DNA of 64,000 bases from Mesonia sp. (GTDB lineage Bacteria; Bacteroidota; Bacteroidia; Flavobacteriales; Flavobacteriaceae): positions 1 through 64,000 of the forward strand of contig DTTX01000093.1 of NCBI GenBank assembly GCA_012964435.1. The letters are read 5' to 3'. The translations under genes were made by a program, and so were the position numbers. Under the pieces are notes generated by a model, which was given only the letters and a program-made list of their open reading frames with translations, ran no database searches and was not told the DNA's origin. This document shows positions 52,103 to 60,431 of this stretch, piece by piece (within the stretch, counting starts at the first letter, position 1; every line of letters starts with the position of its first letter).

Positions 52103-53578
52103 TTAGTGTTTAATTTTAACTCCTAAACCTTCAGCTATTCTTTCACCTAATTCTTGGTCTGCTTTATACCAATGCATCAATTGTCGTTGAGTAATTTCTT
52201 CTTTTTTAGGCCCGTCGATCTGACTCATAGAACCTACCGTATTGTGAACTAGATGAGCTTTTGCTTCATCATTCATTAATCGATAAAGATTCCCTGGTTG
52301 GGTATAATGATCATCGTCACCACTAACTGATGCATTACGATCGTACCAATCTGCTTCTGCATCTGTAACTCTTGGAGGTTTTTGTTTATATTCTTCTGCT
52401 TTTTCAATATTATCAAAGCTATTTGGGAAGTAATTTTCAGACCTTCCGCCATTATCAGACACAGTCATAAATCCATCTCGCTGATAATTATTAACCGCAT
52501 ACGGACAACGATTTACAGGAATTTGCTCGTAGTTTGCTCCCAAACGATAACGGTGAGCATCGGGATAAGAAAGTAATCGACCTTGTAACATTTTATCTGG
52601 TGAGTAACCTATACCATCTACAATATGCGCCGGTGCAAAAGCAGATTGTTCAATTTGAGCGAAGTAATTATCTGCATTTTTATTTAGTTCCATCTTTCCT
52701 ACTTCGATTAGCGGATAGTCTCCGTGAGGCCAAACTTTTGATAAGTCGAAAGGATTCCACTCATAATTTTTCGCTTCTTCTTCCGGCATTACCTGAATTT
52801 TAAGCGTCCACGTTGGAAATTTCCCTTCTTCGATATGTTCTAATAGATCCTGTTGTGCAAAATCTGGATTTTCGCCTGCCATTTTCACAGACTCTTCATC
52901 AGTGAAATTTTTAATACCCTGATCGGTTTTAAAATGGAATTTCACATAGAAACGTTCATCATTAGCATTTATCATTGAAAATGTGTGTGAACCATAACCA
53001 TTCATATGGCGATAACCGTAAGGCGTACCACGATCACTCATTAATATTAGAACTTGATGAAGTGACTCCGGATTTAACGACCAAAAATCCCAACGCATCG
53101 TTTGAGATTTCATATTAGTAAACGGGTGTCTTTTTTGAGTATGAATAAAATCGGCAAACTTTTTAGGATCTTTAATAAAGAAAACCGGAGTATTATTACC
53201 TACTAGATCCCAGTTACCATCTTCTGTATAAAATTTTAGAGCGAAACCGCGAGGATCACGGTCTGAATCTGCTGAACCTTTTTCTCCACCAACAGTTGAA
53301 AATCGAGCTAGCATATCTGTTTTCTTACCCACTTCAGAAAACATTTTAGCTTTTGTATATCTAGTTATATCGTTGGTTACGGTAAATGTTCCGAAAGCTC
53401 CTGAACCTTTAGCGTGAACAACCCTTTCAGGAATACGTTCTCTATTAAAATGTGCCATACTCTCGTGCAACACATAGTCTTCTAATAATATAGGTCCGCG
53501 ACGACCAACCGTTAAAGAATCTTCTTTTTCATAAAATGGTCTTCCGGAAGCCGTGGTTAGTTTTTTCTTCTCGCTCAT
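52103..53578 (-). CDS. katA: Haem catalase
   Basis: A 491-residue clade-3-type monofunctional catalase that dismutates hydrogen peroxide. Active-site residues are visible: the distal His in RVVHAKGSGAFG, Asn in NNTPVFFIKD, and the proximal haem Tyr in RLLSYPDAHRYRLGANY. Length is normal for small-subunit catalases (about 480-500). It is monocistronic; its 3' end meets the sRNA array and shares the strong palindromic terminator there. No OxyR/PerR-type gene is adjacent. Confidence 0.96.
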   Translation of the reverse strand: MSEKKKLTTASGRPFYEKEDSLTVGRRGPILLEDYVLHESMAHFNRERIPERVVHAKGSGAFGTFTVTNDITRYTKAKMFSEVGKKTDMLARFSTVGGEKGSADSDRDPRGFALKFYTEDGNWDLVGNNTPVFFIKDPKKFADFIHTQKRHPFTNMKSQTMRWDFWSLNPESLHQVLILMSDRGTPYGYRHMNGYGSHTFSMINANDERFYVKFHFKTDQGIKNFTDEESVKMAGENPDFAQQDLLEHIEEGKFPTWTLKIQVMPEEEAKNYEWNPFDLSKVWPHGDYPLIEVGKMELNKNADNYFAQIEQSAFAPAHIVDGIGYSPDKMLQGRLLSYPDAHRYRLGANYEQIPVNRCPYAVNNYQRDGFMTVSDNGGRSENYFPNSFDNIEKAEEYKQKPPRVTDAEADWYDRNASVSGDDDHYTQPGNLYRLMNDEAKAHLVHNTVGSMSQIDGPKKEEITQRQLMHWYKADQELGERIAEGLGVKIKH

Positions 53579-53610
53579 AATTTGAATTTTTAGTTTGATT
53601 AAATATACAT

Positions 53611-53618
53611 TATTTTTG
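53611..53618 (+). promoter_or_regulatory. -7-type box upstream of the DUF4197 gene
   Basis: TATTTTTG, an exact TAnnTTTG match on the plus strand, 123 bases before the DUF4197 ATG. The long leader makes the assignment uncertain. Confidence 0.35.
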
Positions 53619-53740
53619 TACCACCATAAAATCGATAATCTATATCACTTAATAGGGTTTAATTATAAATCCTCAAAATCAGGGATAATTAGCGATATTT
53701 ATTTCAATTTAATTCAGAATTTTAACAAAAAATTATCATT

Positions 53741-54451
53741 ATGATAAAACGTATTTTCTTGAGTTGTGTTGTTTGTTTTACACTTACCTCGTGTGCAGAA
53801 TTGCAAACCATTGCAGAAAACCTTCCGCAGCAAACCTATGGGTTATCACAAACAGAAATCGCAAACGGCTTAAAGCAAGCCTTAGATAAAGGGATAGATG
53901 ATCAAGTAACAAAACTTACGCAAACCGATGGTTTTTATAAAAATGAATTAGTAAAAATTCTACTTCCGGAAGAACTACAAAAAGTTGAAAAAGGTTTACG
54001 AGATGTTGGCTTAGGAAGTCTTGCCGATGAAGGAATAAAAGCTTTAAATCGTGCTGCAGAAGATGCGACCAAAGAAGCTACACCCATTTTTGTAAATGCT
54101 GTGAAAGAAATGACATTTACCGATGCTAAGAATATTTTATTAGGCGACGACCGTTCTGCAACAACCTATTTAGAACAGAAAACCTCTCAAGAGCTTTATA
54201 ATAAATTCAACCCTGTTATTCAGAATTCTTTTAGTAAAGTAGGTGCCGATCAAATCTGGAGTAATATTATTACAAAATATAACAATATCCCTTTCACCCA
54301 AGATGTAAATCCCGATCTTACAGACTATGTAACCCAACAAGCTCTAGATGGAGTTTATACCATGATCGCTGTAGAAGAAAAAGATATTAGAAATAATATT
54401 GCCAGCAGAACAACAGATTTACTAAAACGTGTTTTTGCCTTACAGGATTAA
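53741..54451 (+). CDS. DUF4197 lipoprotein
   Basis: A 236-residue lipoprotein (signal MIKRIFLSCVVCFTLTSCA, Cys18) of the DUF4197 family. The N-terminal GLSQTEIANGLKQALDKGIDDQV and the central DAKNILLGDDRSATTYLEQKT are family-typical; the rest is helical. The family is common in proteobacteria and Bacteroidota, with unknown function, probably in the periplasm. A terminator follows 110 bases later, behind an sRNA-like transcript. Confidence 0.88.
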   Translation: MIKRIFLSCVVCFTLTSCAELQTIAENLPQQTYGLSQTEIANGLKQALDKGIDDQVTKLTQTDGFYKNELVKILLPEELQKVEKGLRDVGLGSLADEGIKALNRAAEDATKEATPIFVNAVKEMTFTDAKNILLGDDRSATTYLEQKTSQELYNKFNPVIQNSFSKVGADQIWSNIITKYNNIPFTQDVNPDLTDYVTQQALDGVYTMIAVEEKDIRNNIASRTTDLLKRVFALQD

Positions 54452-54516
54452 TAACTCTTAGCTAATATTCCATAATATTTAGGTAACATCTACTAAAGAT
54501 TTCTGGCTGATATTTG

Positions 54517-54592
54517 CAGCGAGATTTAGGGTGTCTCACTATTTATTTGGGTTAAGTTCAAAAGGCCGAGGATTTTTCCGCGGCTTTTTTTG
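54517..54592 (+). ncRNA. Small RNA candidate downstream of DUF4197
   Basis: A GATATTTG box (54509-54516, one mismatch from TAnnTTTG) is followed directly by a short hairpin GAGA/TCTC (54521-54524 and 54534-54537; U-G can extend it) with a loop containing TTAGGG. The unit ends in a terminator (54561-54571 with 54578-54590). The shape and size match the three candidates at 51.7-52.1 kb, but no TACCC palindrome is clear. It may instead be the 3' UTR of the DUF4197 gene. Confidence 0.35.
54560..54592 (+). terminator. Intrinsic terminator after DUF4197 / sRNA-like unit
   Basis: Stem AAGGCCGAGG with CCGCGGCTT (one mismatch), loop ATTTTT, then seven T's. Confidence 0.75.
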
Positions 54593-54679
54593 TTAAATTA
54601 TTAACGATAATAGCAACTTACCAGTCATACTTTAAAAGTTGATTAACTCTTTTTAATAAGAACTAAATATCTAATCTTT

Positions 54680-54687
54680 TAATTTTG
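54680..54687 (+). promoter_or_regulatory. -7 box of the Lacal_2735-like gene
   Basis: TAATTTTG is an exact TAnnTTTG match. Transcription would begin near 54693, which excludes the GTG at 54692 as start codon and favours the ATG at 54713. Confidence 0.6.
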
Positions 54688-54712
54688 TAAAGTGATAAAA
54701 GATAGAAAGATT

Positions 54713-54892
54713 ATGTTTAGTTGGAAAAAAAATAACGATAGAATACAAAACTTAAGAGAAAAGTATTCAAGATTAATGAGAAGAGCCTATGAGATTGCTC
54801 CCAAAAACAAGAAAAAAAGTGATTTTTTGAATAAGGAAGCAAGACAAATTCTACAAGAATTAAGAAAATTAGAACTTAACCATTTACATTAA
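54713..54892 (+). CDS. Lacal_2735-family small protein
   Basis: A 59-residue protein from the ATG at 54713 (MFSWKKNNDRIQNLREKYSR). It is charged and entirely helical, with a probable amphipathic or coiled-coil character (LRRAYEIAPKNKKKSDFLNKEARQILQELRKLE region). It matches the small Lacal_2735 family of flavobacteria, whose function is unknown. It has its own promoter and its own terminator five bases downstream. Confidence 0.8.
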   Translation: MFSWKKNNDRIQNLREKYSRLMRRAYEIAPKNKKKSDFLNKEARQILQELRKLELNHLH

Positions 54893-54896
54893 AAAG

Positions 54897-54922
54897 AGAT
54901 CAGCCCTAGTGGCTGATTTTTT
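54897..54922 (+). terminator. Terminator of the Lacal_2735-like gene
   Basis: Stem ATCAGCC (54899-54905) with GGCTGAT (54911-54917), CTAGT loop, then a T-run. Confidence 0.8.
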
Positions 54923-54983
54923 ATGAGCTTTTTAAAACTTATCCATTTAATCTTTAGTTATCTTTCATCACAAATTTCCGACT

Positions 54984-55901
54984 ATGTTTTTATTTCAATC
55001 GCCTACGCAAACCATTACTAATGCGGTAGATCGTTATTACCACGAATTTTTAGAATTACTTCCTAAAATCGCCTTAGGAATTTTTATAATTGTTGCAGGA
55101 ATACTTATTGCCCAACTCATCACCAATTTTTACAAGCGTAGAATTTTAAATAAAGCTCAAGATCCCTTGATGGCTCGATTTTTAGCTCAGGCAATAAAAG
55201 TTGTTCTAATTTTAATTGCAATTATGATCGCCCTGCAAGTTGCCGGACTTAGCGGTATTGCTGCCGGAATTTTAACCGCAGCCGGCGGAGCAGCAATTAT
55301 TCTCGGGTTTGCTTTTCAAGACATTGGTAAAAACTTTTTGGCCGGAATCATATTGGCTTTTAACAGACCTTTTCGAATTAACGATACCATTAAGATCGAT
55401 AGTATGTTCGGGAAAGTAAAAGCACTCAACTTTAGATATACGCACATAAAAACCACCGATGGTCGAGACATTTATATCCCGAACAGCGATGTACTTACTA
55501 AACCTGTCGAAAATTATACTGCCGACGGCTTTTTTAGATTAGAATTTGTAGTTGGTATTGGTTATGAAAATAATATCGAGCAGGCAAAATCGATTATAAA
55601 AACAGTGCTCGCTAGAAATGAAAATATTGTACAAGACGAAACACACGAATTTTTTGTGATCGAAGACGAACTTGCAGCTAGCACCGTAAACCTAAAAGTT
55701 TTCTTCTGGATCAACACCTTAGATTACCGAGTAACTTCTAGCGTTTTAAGAGGTTTAATTATCAAAGAAGTAAAAGAAGCACTCGACCTCAACGGCTTTA
55801 ATTTACCTGCAGATATTACCGAATTAAAATTATACAGCACCGAAGAAGACATTCCGTTGAAGTTAAGAAAAGATCCGCGTGATCTTTTAGGTAATTCTTA
55901 G
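54984..55901 (+). CDS. MscS-family small-conductance mechanosensitive channel
   Basis: A 305-residue channel with an N-terminal amphipathic segment, three membrane helices (about 25-45, 60-85 and 95-125), the pore-lining AAGILTAAGGAAIILGFAFQDIGKNFLAGIILAFNRPF (TM3), and a cytoplasmic beta/alpha vestibule (about 130-290). It releases solutes on osmotic downshock. It is monocistronic and ends 14 bases before a dispersed repeat. Confidence 0.92.
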   Translation: MFLFQSPTQTITNAVDRYYHEFLELLPKIALGIFIIVAGILIAQLITNFYKRRILNKAQDPLMARFLAQAIKVVLILIAIMIALQVAGLSGIAAGILTAAGGAAIILGFAFQDIGKNFLAGIILAFNRPFRINDTIKIDSMFGKVKALNFRYTHIKTTDGRDIYIPNSDVLTKPVENYTADGFFRLEFVVGIGYENNIEQAKSIIKTVLARNENIVQDETHEFFVIEDELAASTVNLKVFFWINTLDYRVTSSVLRGLIIKEVKEALDLNGFNLPADITELKLYSTEEDIPLKLRKDPRDLLGNS

Positions 55902-55914
55902 GAGGGCAAATTTT

Positions 55915-56000
55915 GTAGCGAAAAGCTACAAAACCGGGCTATATGCTATATCTTTTTTTAATTTTTATAAAAATTAAAAAAAGGATGCCGCTACTATCCC
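55915..56000 (+). repeat. Dispersed palindromic repeat, copy 3
   Basis: GGGCTATATGCTATATC is followed by CTTTTTTTAATTTTTA/TAAAAATTAAAAAAAG (55952-55967 and 55968-55983), a perfect 16-bp palindrome with no loop, and then GGATGCCGCTACTATCCC. An extra GTAGC/GCTAC hairpin (TTGTAGCGAAAAGCTACAA) precedes it. The element supplies the TAG stop (55994-55996) of the btuF-like gene and lies between two convergent genes. Confidence 0.75.
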
Positions 56001-56794
56001 TTTCGCAAAGGCAACTCAGCCAAATGCCACTTTTTAAAATAACTAAAAGCCTTTGCTAATCGCGAGCCGTACCAACTAAAAAACTCTCCATCGATCAGTT
56101 TTATTTTTTCCGGCTCTACAAATTCTGAAAGTTCTTCAATGTGCTTCTCCTGAAACGGAAAAGGTTCTGAAGAAAGTAGCAACAAATCTACTTCTGCTAA
56201 GCGATGCAAGTCAACTTCAGGGTAACGCGGAGTTTCCGCAAATATATTTTCAAAATGATTTAGCTTAAGTAAATGATCGATAAACGTATCACCTCCGGCC
56301 ACCATCCAAGGTTTTCGCCAAATAAAATAAGCTACTTTTAGTGGCTTCTTATCGTTAACGAATTCTTGAAAATCTTTCAATCCCGCCTGAATCGTAGCAA
56401 TGAGCGTTTTTGCATTTACTTCCATAGAAAAAATTATTCCGTATTGCTTGATCAAAGCTAAACTTTCTTCAACAGAAGAAATATTAGATACGTGAACCAG
56501 TGCTATTTGTTCTAATTGAGTCACCATATCAAACGTATTTTCTTCTTTATTACAAAGAATAAGATCCGGCTGAAGTTGGGCGATCTTTTCAAGTTTCACC
56601 TCTTTGGTTCCGCCAACAACTTCAACTTCTTTTCGTAATTCTACCGGATGCACACAAAACTTGGTAATCCCTACCAATTGTTCTCGCAAACCTAAATCGA
56701 CCAGCAATTCGGTTTGGCTTGGCACTAAAGAAATAATTCGCTTCGGAGTTTCCTTCAACTGAAAATTTCGCCCTAATTGATCTTGAACTTGCAT
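55994..56794 (-). CDS. Periplasmic-binding-type metal/cobalamin receptor (BtuF-like)
   Basis: A 266-residue protein of the helical-backbone metal receptor family. TPKRIISLVPSQTELLVDLGLREQLVGITKFCVHP is typical of BtuF-like domains, followed by LQPDLILCNKEENT and VAYFIWRKPWMVAGGDTFIDHLLKLNHFEN. No signal peptide is visible, so it may be cytoplasmic or the start may be further upstream. Its function is probably cobalamin or metal-chelate binding. The nearby B12-dependent icmF gives weak support for cobalamin. The last two residues and the stop come from the adjacent repeat. Confidence 0.75.
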   Translation of the reverse strand: MQVQDQLGRNFQLKETPKRIISLVPSQTELLVDLGLREQLVGITKFCVHPVELRKEVEVVGGTKEVKLEKIAQLQPDLILCNKEENTFDMVTQLEQIALVHVSNISSVEESLALIKQYGIIFSMEVNAKTLIATIQAGLKDFQEFVNDKKPLKVAYFIWRKPWMVAGGDTFIDHLLKLNHFENIFAETPRYPEVDLHRLAEVDLLLLSSEPFPFQEKHIEELSEFVEPEKIKLIDGEFFSWYGSRLAKAFSYFKKWHLAELPLRKG

Positions 56795-56877
56795 AAAAAC
56801 AAAGTAAGAATTTTAAAGTTAAAACGAAAAATGATCGCTGGTAAAGATTAAAAATGTATTCTAAGATAAGGGAAAAA

Positions 56878-57399
56878 TTATCTTATACCGTCGATTTTTA
56901 GAGTAGTAGAAACTTCTTGGGTTCCATGATATTTCTTACCGAACTTAATTTTGATATCATAATCGATGTGATACGCTTCGAGCACTTGATCTATTTTCTC
57001 TTTATCTGTTCGAGCAACATCAAGTTTTTGCCTAAAATTATTTAAATTCCCAAAAGCTAACATTAGTGGAGCTAAACTAACACCCATTATGATAATTGGA
57101 ACAGTTGAAATTACACCGCTACCTAAAACATATTTGCCCAATAAATAACCTCCGATAATTATAGATAATCCAATGGAAAGAAAAATTACGAAATAGATAT
57201 AAACTAAAATCTTTTGATCGTTAACTTTTTTGAATTTTATATTTACCTCTTTTAGTTTCTTTTCAAATTTTTCGGTTAGTTTAATTTTAGAGCAAGTTTT
57301 ATTGAATTGAGGTTTAGTATTGGTTAAACTACAAATCGTTCCTTTTTTAAAATCAACTTTTTGATGATCACATAAACTGCAGTGAGTTGCTAGATTCAT
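56878..57399 (-). CDS. Cys-rich membrane protein of unknown function
   Basis: A 173-residue protein. The N-terminus has three Cys-containing pieces (CSLCDHQ, GTICSLT, KTCSKI), giving four Cys within 40 residues, a possible zinc or iron-sulfur ribbon. Two membrane helices follow (about 63-85 and 92-112), then a soluble C-terminal region (KYHGTQEVSTTLKIDGIR at the end). No family is recognised. It is 32 bases downstream of pyrF on the same strand. Confidence 0.6.
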   Translation of the reverse strand: MNLATHCSLCDHQKVDFKKGTICSLTNTKPQFNKTCSKIKLTEKFEKKLKEVNIKFKKVNDQKILVYIYFVIFLSIGLSIIIGGYLLGKYVLGSGVISTVPIIIMGVSLAPLMLAFGNLNNFRQKLDVARTDKEKIDQVLEAYHIDYDIKIKFGKKYHGTQEVSTTLKIDGIR

Positions 57400-57431
57400 T
57401 TATAAAAAATTAAGTGATTTAATTTGCCAAC

Positions 57432-58250
57432 TTACATATCCGCTAAAACGCTCTCCATCTCTTGTTGAAGCTCCTTTGCTTTTTCAGCAGCGGCTTCTGC
57501 AAAATTTTCATCAGTAGAAGCATAGATAATTCCGCGGGCAGAATTTATAAGTAACCCTACTTGATCGTTTAAACCGTATTTACAAACTTCAGCAACGCTT
57601 CCGCCTTGCGCTCCCACACCGGGAACTAAAATAAAACTATCTGGAATTATTTTTCGAATACCTGCAAAATATTCGGCTTTAGTCGCCCCTACCACATACA
57701 TCAAATTGTGATGATTTTTCCAAGTTTGCGAGGTTTGTAGAACTTTTTTATAAACTTCTTCACCGTCTACTTTCTTGGTTTGAAAATCGAATGCTCCACG
57801 ATTAGAGGTTAAAGCTAATAAAATGGTATGCTTATTCTCAAACTCTAAAAATGGCACCACAGAATCTTCTCCCATATACGGAGCCACGGTAATCGAATCA
57901 AAATTTAGATCGCTAAAAAAAGCTTTCGCATAACGCGTAGAAGTATTCCCAATATCACCACGTTTAGCATCGGCGATCGTAAAAATATCGGGATGCTTTT
58001 CATTTAAATAATTGATGGTCTTTTCTAAAGCCTGCCAACCTTTTATCCCATAAGCTTCATAAAAAGCAATATTGGGCTTGTAAGCTACAGCTAAATGATG
58101 CGTGGCATCGATAATTGCTTTATTAAACTCAAAAATCGGGTCTTCTCCAGCTAATAAATGTGTTGGAATTTTCTCTAGATCTACATCTAAACCGATGCAT
58201 AGAAACGATTTTTTCTTTTTGATTTGGGAAACTAAGTCTTGGGTGGTCAT
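57432..58250 (-). CDS. pyrF: Orotidine 5'-phosphate decarboxylase (type 2)
   Basis: A 272-residue TIM-barrel enzyme that completes UMP synthesis. The catalytic DAKRGDIG motif (Lys-Asp pair), [13 protein letters not shown], and the phosphate loop GVGAQGG identify it. The length fits the type 2 group (about 270). It is preceded by the prfA terminator, yet lies only 50 bases from prfA on the same strand, so partial read-through is possible. Confidence 0.93.
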   Translation of the reverse strand: MTTQDLVSQIKKKKSFLCIGLDVDLEKIPTHLLAGEDPIFEFNKAIIDATHHLAVAYKPNIAFYEAYGIKGWQALEKTINYLNEKHPDIFTIADAKRGDIGNTSTRYAKAFFSDLNFDSITVAPYMGEDSVVPFLEFENKHTILLALTSNRGAFDFQTKKVDGEEVYKKVLQTSQTWKNHHNLMYVVGATKAEYFAGIRKIIPDSFILVPGVGAQGGSVAEVCKYGLNDQVGLLINSARGIIYASTDENFAEAAAEKAKELQQEMESVLADM

Positions 58251-58265
58251 AACAAATTTATATAG

Positions 58266-58292
58266 TAAAAAGCCCGCTCTATTAGGCGGGCA
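58266..58292 (-). terminator. Intrinsic terminator of prfA
   Basis: On the minus strand, GCCCGC and GCGGGC (58286-58291 and 58272-58277) form a 6-bp stem with an 8-base loop, followed by five T's. Confidence 0.75.
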
Positions 58293-58300
58293 AACTCGTT

Positions 58301-59377
58301 TTATAAAGAATCTGAAGCTTCTTTAAGTTTTTCGGTATTGGCAACTAACTTTAACTCATCAATGATCTTCTGAATATCACCATTAATAATATTCTGTAGA
58401 TCGTAAAGCGTTAAGTTAATACGGTGATCGGTTACACGACCTTGCGGATAGTTATACGTTCTAATCTTCGCACTACGGTCTCCACTCGTTACCATCGAAC
58501 CACGCTTAGCAGCATCTTCTTCTTGCTTTTTAGCCAACTCCATATCGTATAAACGTGAACGTAATACTTTAAAGGCTTTCTCTTTATTTTTATGCTGTGA
58601 TTTCTGATCTTGGCACTGCGCTACAATACCTGTAGGTTCGTGTGTTAAACGTACCGCAGAATAAGTAGTATTTACCGACTGACCTCCTGGACCTGACGAA
58701 CAGAAGTAATCAATACGTACGTCTTTAGGATCGATCTGCACATCAAACTCTTCTGCTTCCGGGAAAACCATTACGGTCGCAGCACTGGTATGCACTCGAC
58801 CTTGAGTCTCGGTTTGTGGTACACGTTGCACACGATGTACCCCGGCTTCATATTTTAAAGTTCCGTAGACATCTTCTCCAGAAACTTCAAACTGAATTTC
58901 TTTAAACCCACCGTTGGTTCCTTCAGAGAAATCTACCGTACTTACGCTCCAACCTTTGCTTTCACAATACTTGGTAAGCATTTTATAAATATCTCCTGCA
59001 AAAATACTGGCTTCATCTCCACCGGTTCCTGCACGTACCTCGACCACAGCATTCTTCGCATCTTCCGGATCTTTAGGCACCAACATCATTCTAATTTTTT
59101 CTTCTAATGCCGGTAATTCTTCTTTGGCTTCTTCTAACTGCATTTTTGCCATATCGACCATTTCAGCATCGCTGCCATCGGCAATAATTTCTTCGGCTTC
59201 TGCAATATTATCGGTAAGCTCTATGTATTTATCTCTTTCGACCATCAGGTCTTTAAGATCTTTATATTCTTTAGTTAGCTCTACGTATCTTTTTTGATCT
59301 GAAATGATATCGGGCTGAATAATTAAATCATTCACCTCATCGTAGCGCTGCTTAACTATATTTAATTTATCTATCAT
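58301..59377 (-). CDS. prfA: Peptide chain release factor 1
   Basis: I start at the ATG at 59377 (358 residues, beginning [19 protein letters not shown]), the normal RF1 length; a TTG eight codons earlier is not needed. The GGQ motif ([12 protein letters not shown], about 227-238) carries the methylated Gln that triggers peptide release, and the PXT-type codon-recognition region lies upstream ([16 protein letters not shown]). It reads UAA and UAG. AGGAAG lies just upstream of the ATG. Confidence 0.96.
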   Translation of the reverse strand: MIDKLNIVKQRYDEVNDLIIQPDIISDQKRYVELTKEYKDLKDLMVERDKYIELTDNIAEAEEIIADGSDAEMVDMAKMQLEEAKEELPALEEKIRMMLVPKDPEDAKNAVVEVRAGTGGDEASIFAGDIYKMLTKYCESKGWSVSTVDFSEGTNGGFKEIQFEVSGEDVYGTLKYEAGVHRVQRVPQTETQGRVHTSAATVMVFPEAEEFDVQIDPKDVRIDYFCSSGPGGQSVNTTYSAVRLTHEPTGIVAQCQDQKSQHKNKEKAFKVLRSRLYDMELAKKQEEDAAKRGSMVTSGDRSAKIRTYNYPQGRVTDHRINLTLYDLQNIINGDIQKIIDELKLVANTEKLKEASDSL

Positions 59378-59398
59378 AATTCTTCCTCGTAAGTGCGA

Positions 59399-59406
59399 CA
59401 AATTTA
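59399..59406 (-). promoter_or_regulatory. -7 box of prfA
   Basis: Minus strand TAAATTTG, matching TAnnTTTG, 22 bases before the ATG at 59377. It overlaps the position of the alternative TTG start. Confidence 0.6.
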
Positions 59407-59469
59407 CGATATTTTTAATGATTATTTAAGATTGAACAACAAGTTATAAAATTTTTGTAGTTTAGAAGA

Positions 59470-59760
59470 ATGCGCTTAAAACTTGAACTCCTCTGGATTT
59501 TCTATCGAAAATTTTTCCTTGCCGGTTTACTGATTAATGTTGCATTGGCATTTTTTAATCTTCCACTTGCCGCAGCTATTCTATTTAAATTTCTATTAGT
59601 CATCATCATTACGATACAGGGTAAATTGAAGAAAAATTTTTCACTATTTGTGTTTTATCAAAATTTAGGGGTTTCCAGCATTCAATTATTGCTTGGAAGT
59701 TTTGTTCTTGAACTTCTTGGCTTGGTCTTCATTTATAAACTTACCGAAGTTATTTTATGA
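59470..59760 (+). CDS. Small integral membrane protein paired with an ABC ATPase
   Basis: A 96-residue protein with about three membrane helices (about 12-28, 32-50 and 66-92) and positively charged loops (GKLKKNF). No family is recognised. Its TGA overlaps the ATG of the downstream ATP-binding protein (ATGA), so the two are translated together. That makes it a candidate membrane subunit, although far smaller than a normal ABC permease. It could alternatively be an accessory subunit with the permease elsewhere. Confidence 0.6.
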   Translation: MRLKLELLWIFYRKFFLAGLLINVALAFFNLPLAAAILFKFLLVIIITIQGKLKKNFSLFVFYQNLGVSSIQLLLGSFVLELLGLVFIYKLTEVIL

Positions 59761-60431
59761 TCTTAGAAGTTGACAATGTTGAATTGAATTTTGACCAAAC
59801 CAGTATTTTACAAGGAATTTACCTTAAAGCTGAAACACAAAAAGTAACTTGTATTTTAGGAAGAAACGGCTGCGGAAAAAGCAGTTTACTCAAAATAATT
59901 TTCGGGAGTCTAAAAGCAAAATACAGCTTAGTCCGACTGAATAAGAAACCCATTACTAAAAAGTTCTTTCAAACGGGATTGGTTAATTATCTACCTCAGC
60001 ATCATTACATACCTAAAGAGGTATCGGTAAAAAAAGCTTTTCAGCTTTATGGTTGTTCTTGGGAAGCGTTTTTAAAAGACTTTGATAGTTTTTTAGTCCA
60101 CAAAAATGCAAAGATCAACGAACTCTCTGGAGGCGAACGTCGAATTATAGAAACTTATTTAGTCTTGCAATCGAAAGCGAAAGTATTGTTACTAGATGAA
60201 CCGTTTTCAAATATCGCTCCGCTTCAAATAGAAAAGATCAAACAAATCATTCAGCAGCAAAAAGAAGAGAAAATCATCGTGCTTACCGATCACTTTTATG
60301 AAGATGTACTCGAAGTAGCCGATGTTCTTTACACCATTCACCACAAACGATCGCATTTAATTGAAGATGAAAACGATTTGGTAAATTTTGGCTATTTAAA
60401 TTCAGCACAAAAGGCTATAATTCAACAATAA
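59757..60431 (+). CDS. ABC transporter ATP-binding protein, LptB-like
   Basis: A 224-residue ATPase with all catalytic motifs: Walker A GRNGCGKSSL (about 36-45), Q-loop YLPQH, signature LSGGERRIIE (about 125-134), Walker B LLLDEPFS with catalytic Glu, and the H-loop LTDHFYEDV. LSGGERR and TDH are LptB-like. No permease gene of normal size is adjacent. Its 3' end overlaps the DUF3078 gene by 17 bases on the opposite strand. Confidence 0.88.
   Translation: MILEVDNVELNFDQTSILQGIYLKAETQKVTCILGRNGCGKSSLLKIIFGSLKAKYSLVRLNKKPITKKFFQTGLVNYLPQHHYIPKEVSVKKAFQLYGCSWEAFLKDFDSFLVHKNAKINELSGGERRIIETYLVLQSKAKVLLLDEPFSNIAPLQIEKIKQIIQQQKEEKIIVLTDHFYEDVLEVADVLYTIHHKRSHLIEDENDLVNFGYLNSAQKAIIQQ

Noticed and set aside
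54692..54712. Upstream GTG start for the Lacal_2735-like protein
   Set aside because: It lies at or before the predicted transcription start, and the family begins at MFSW-like sequence (ATG at 54713).
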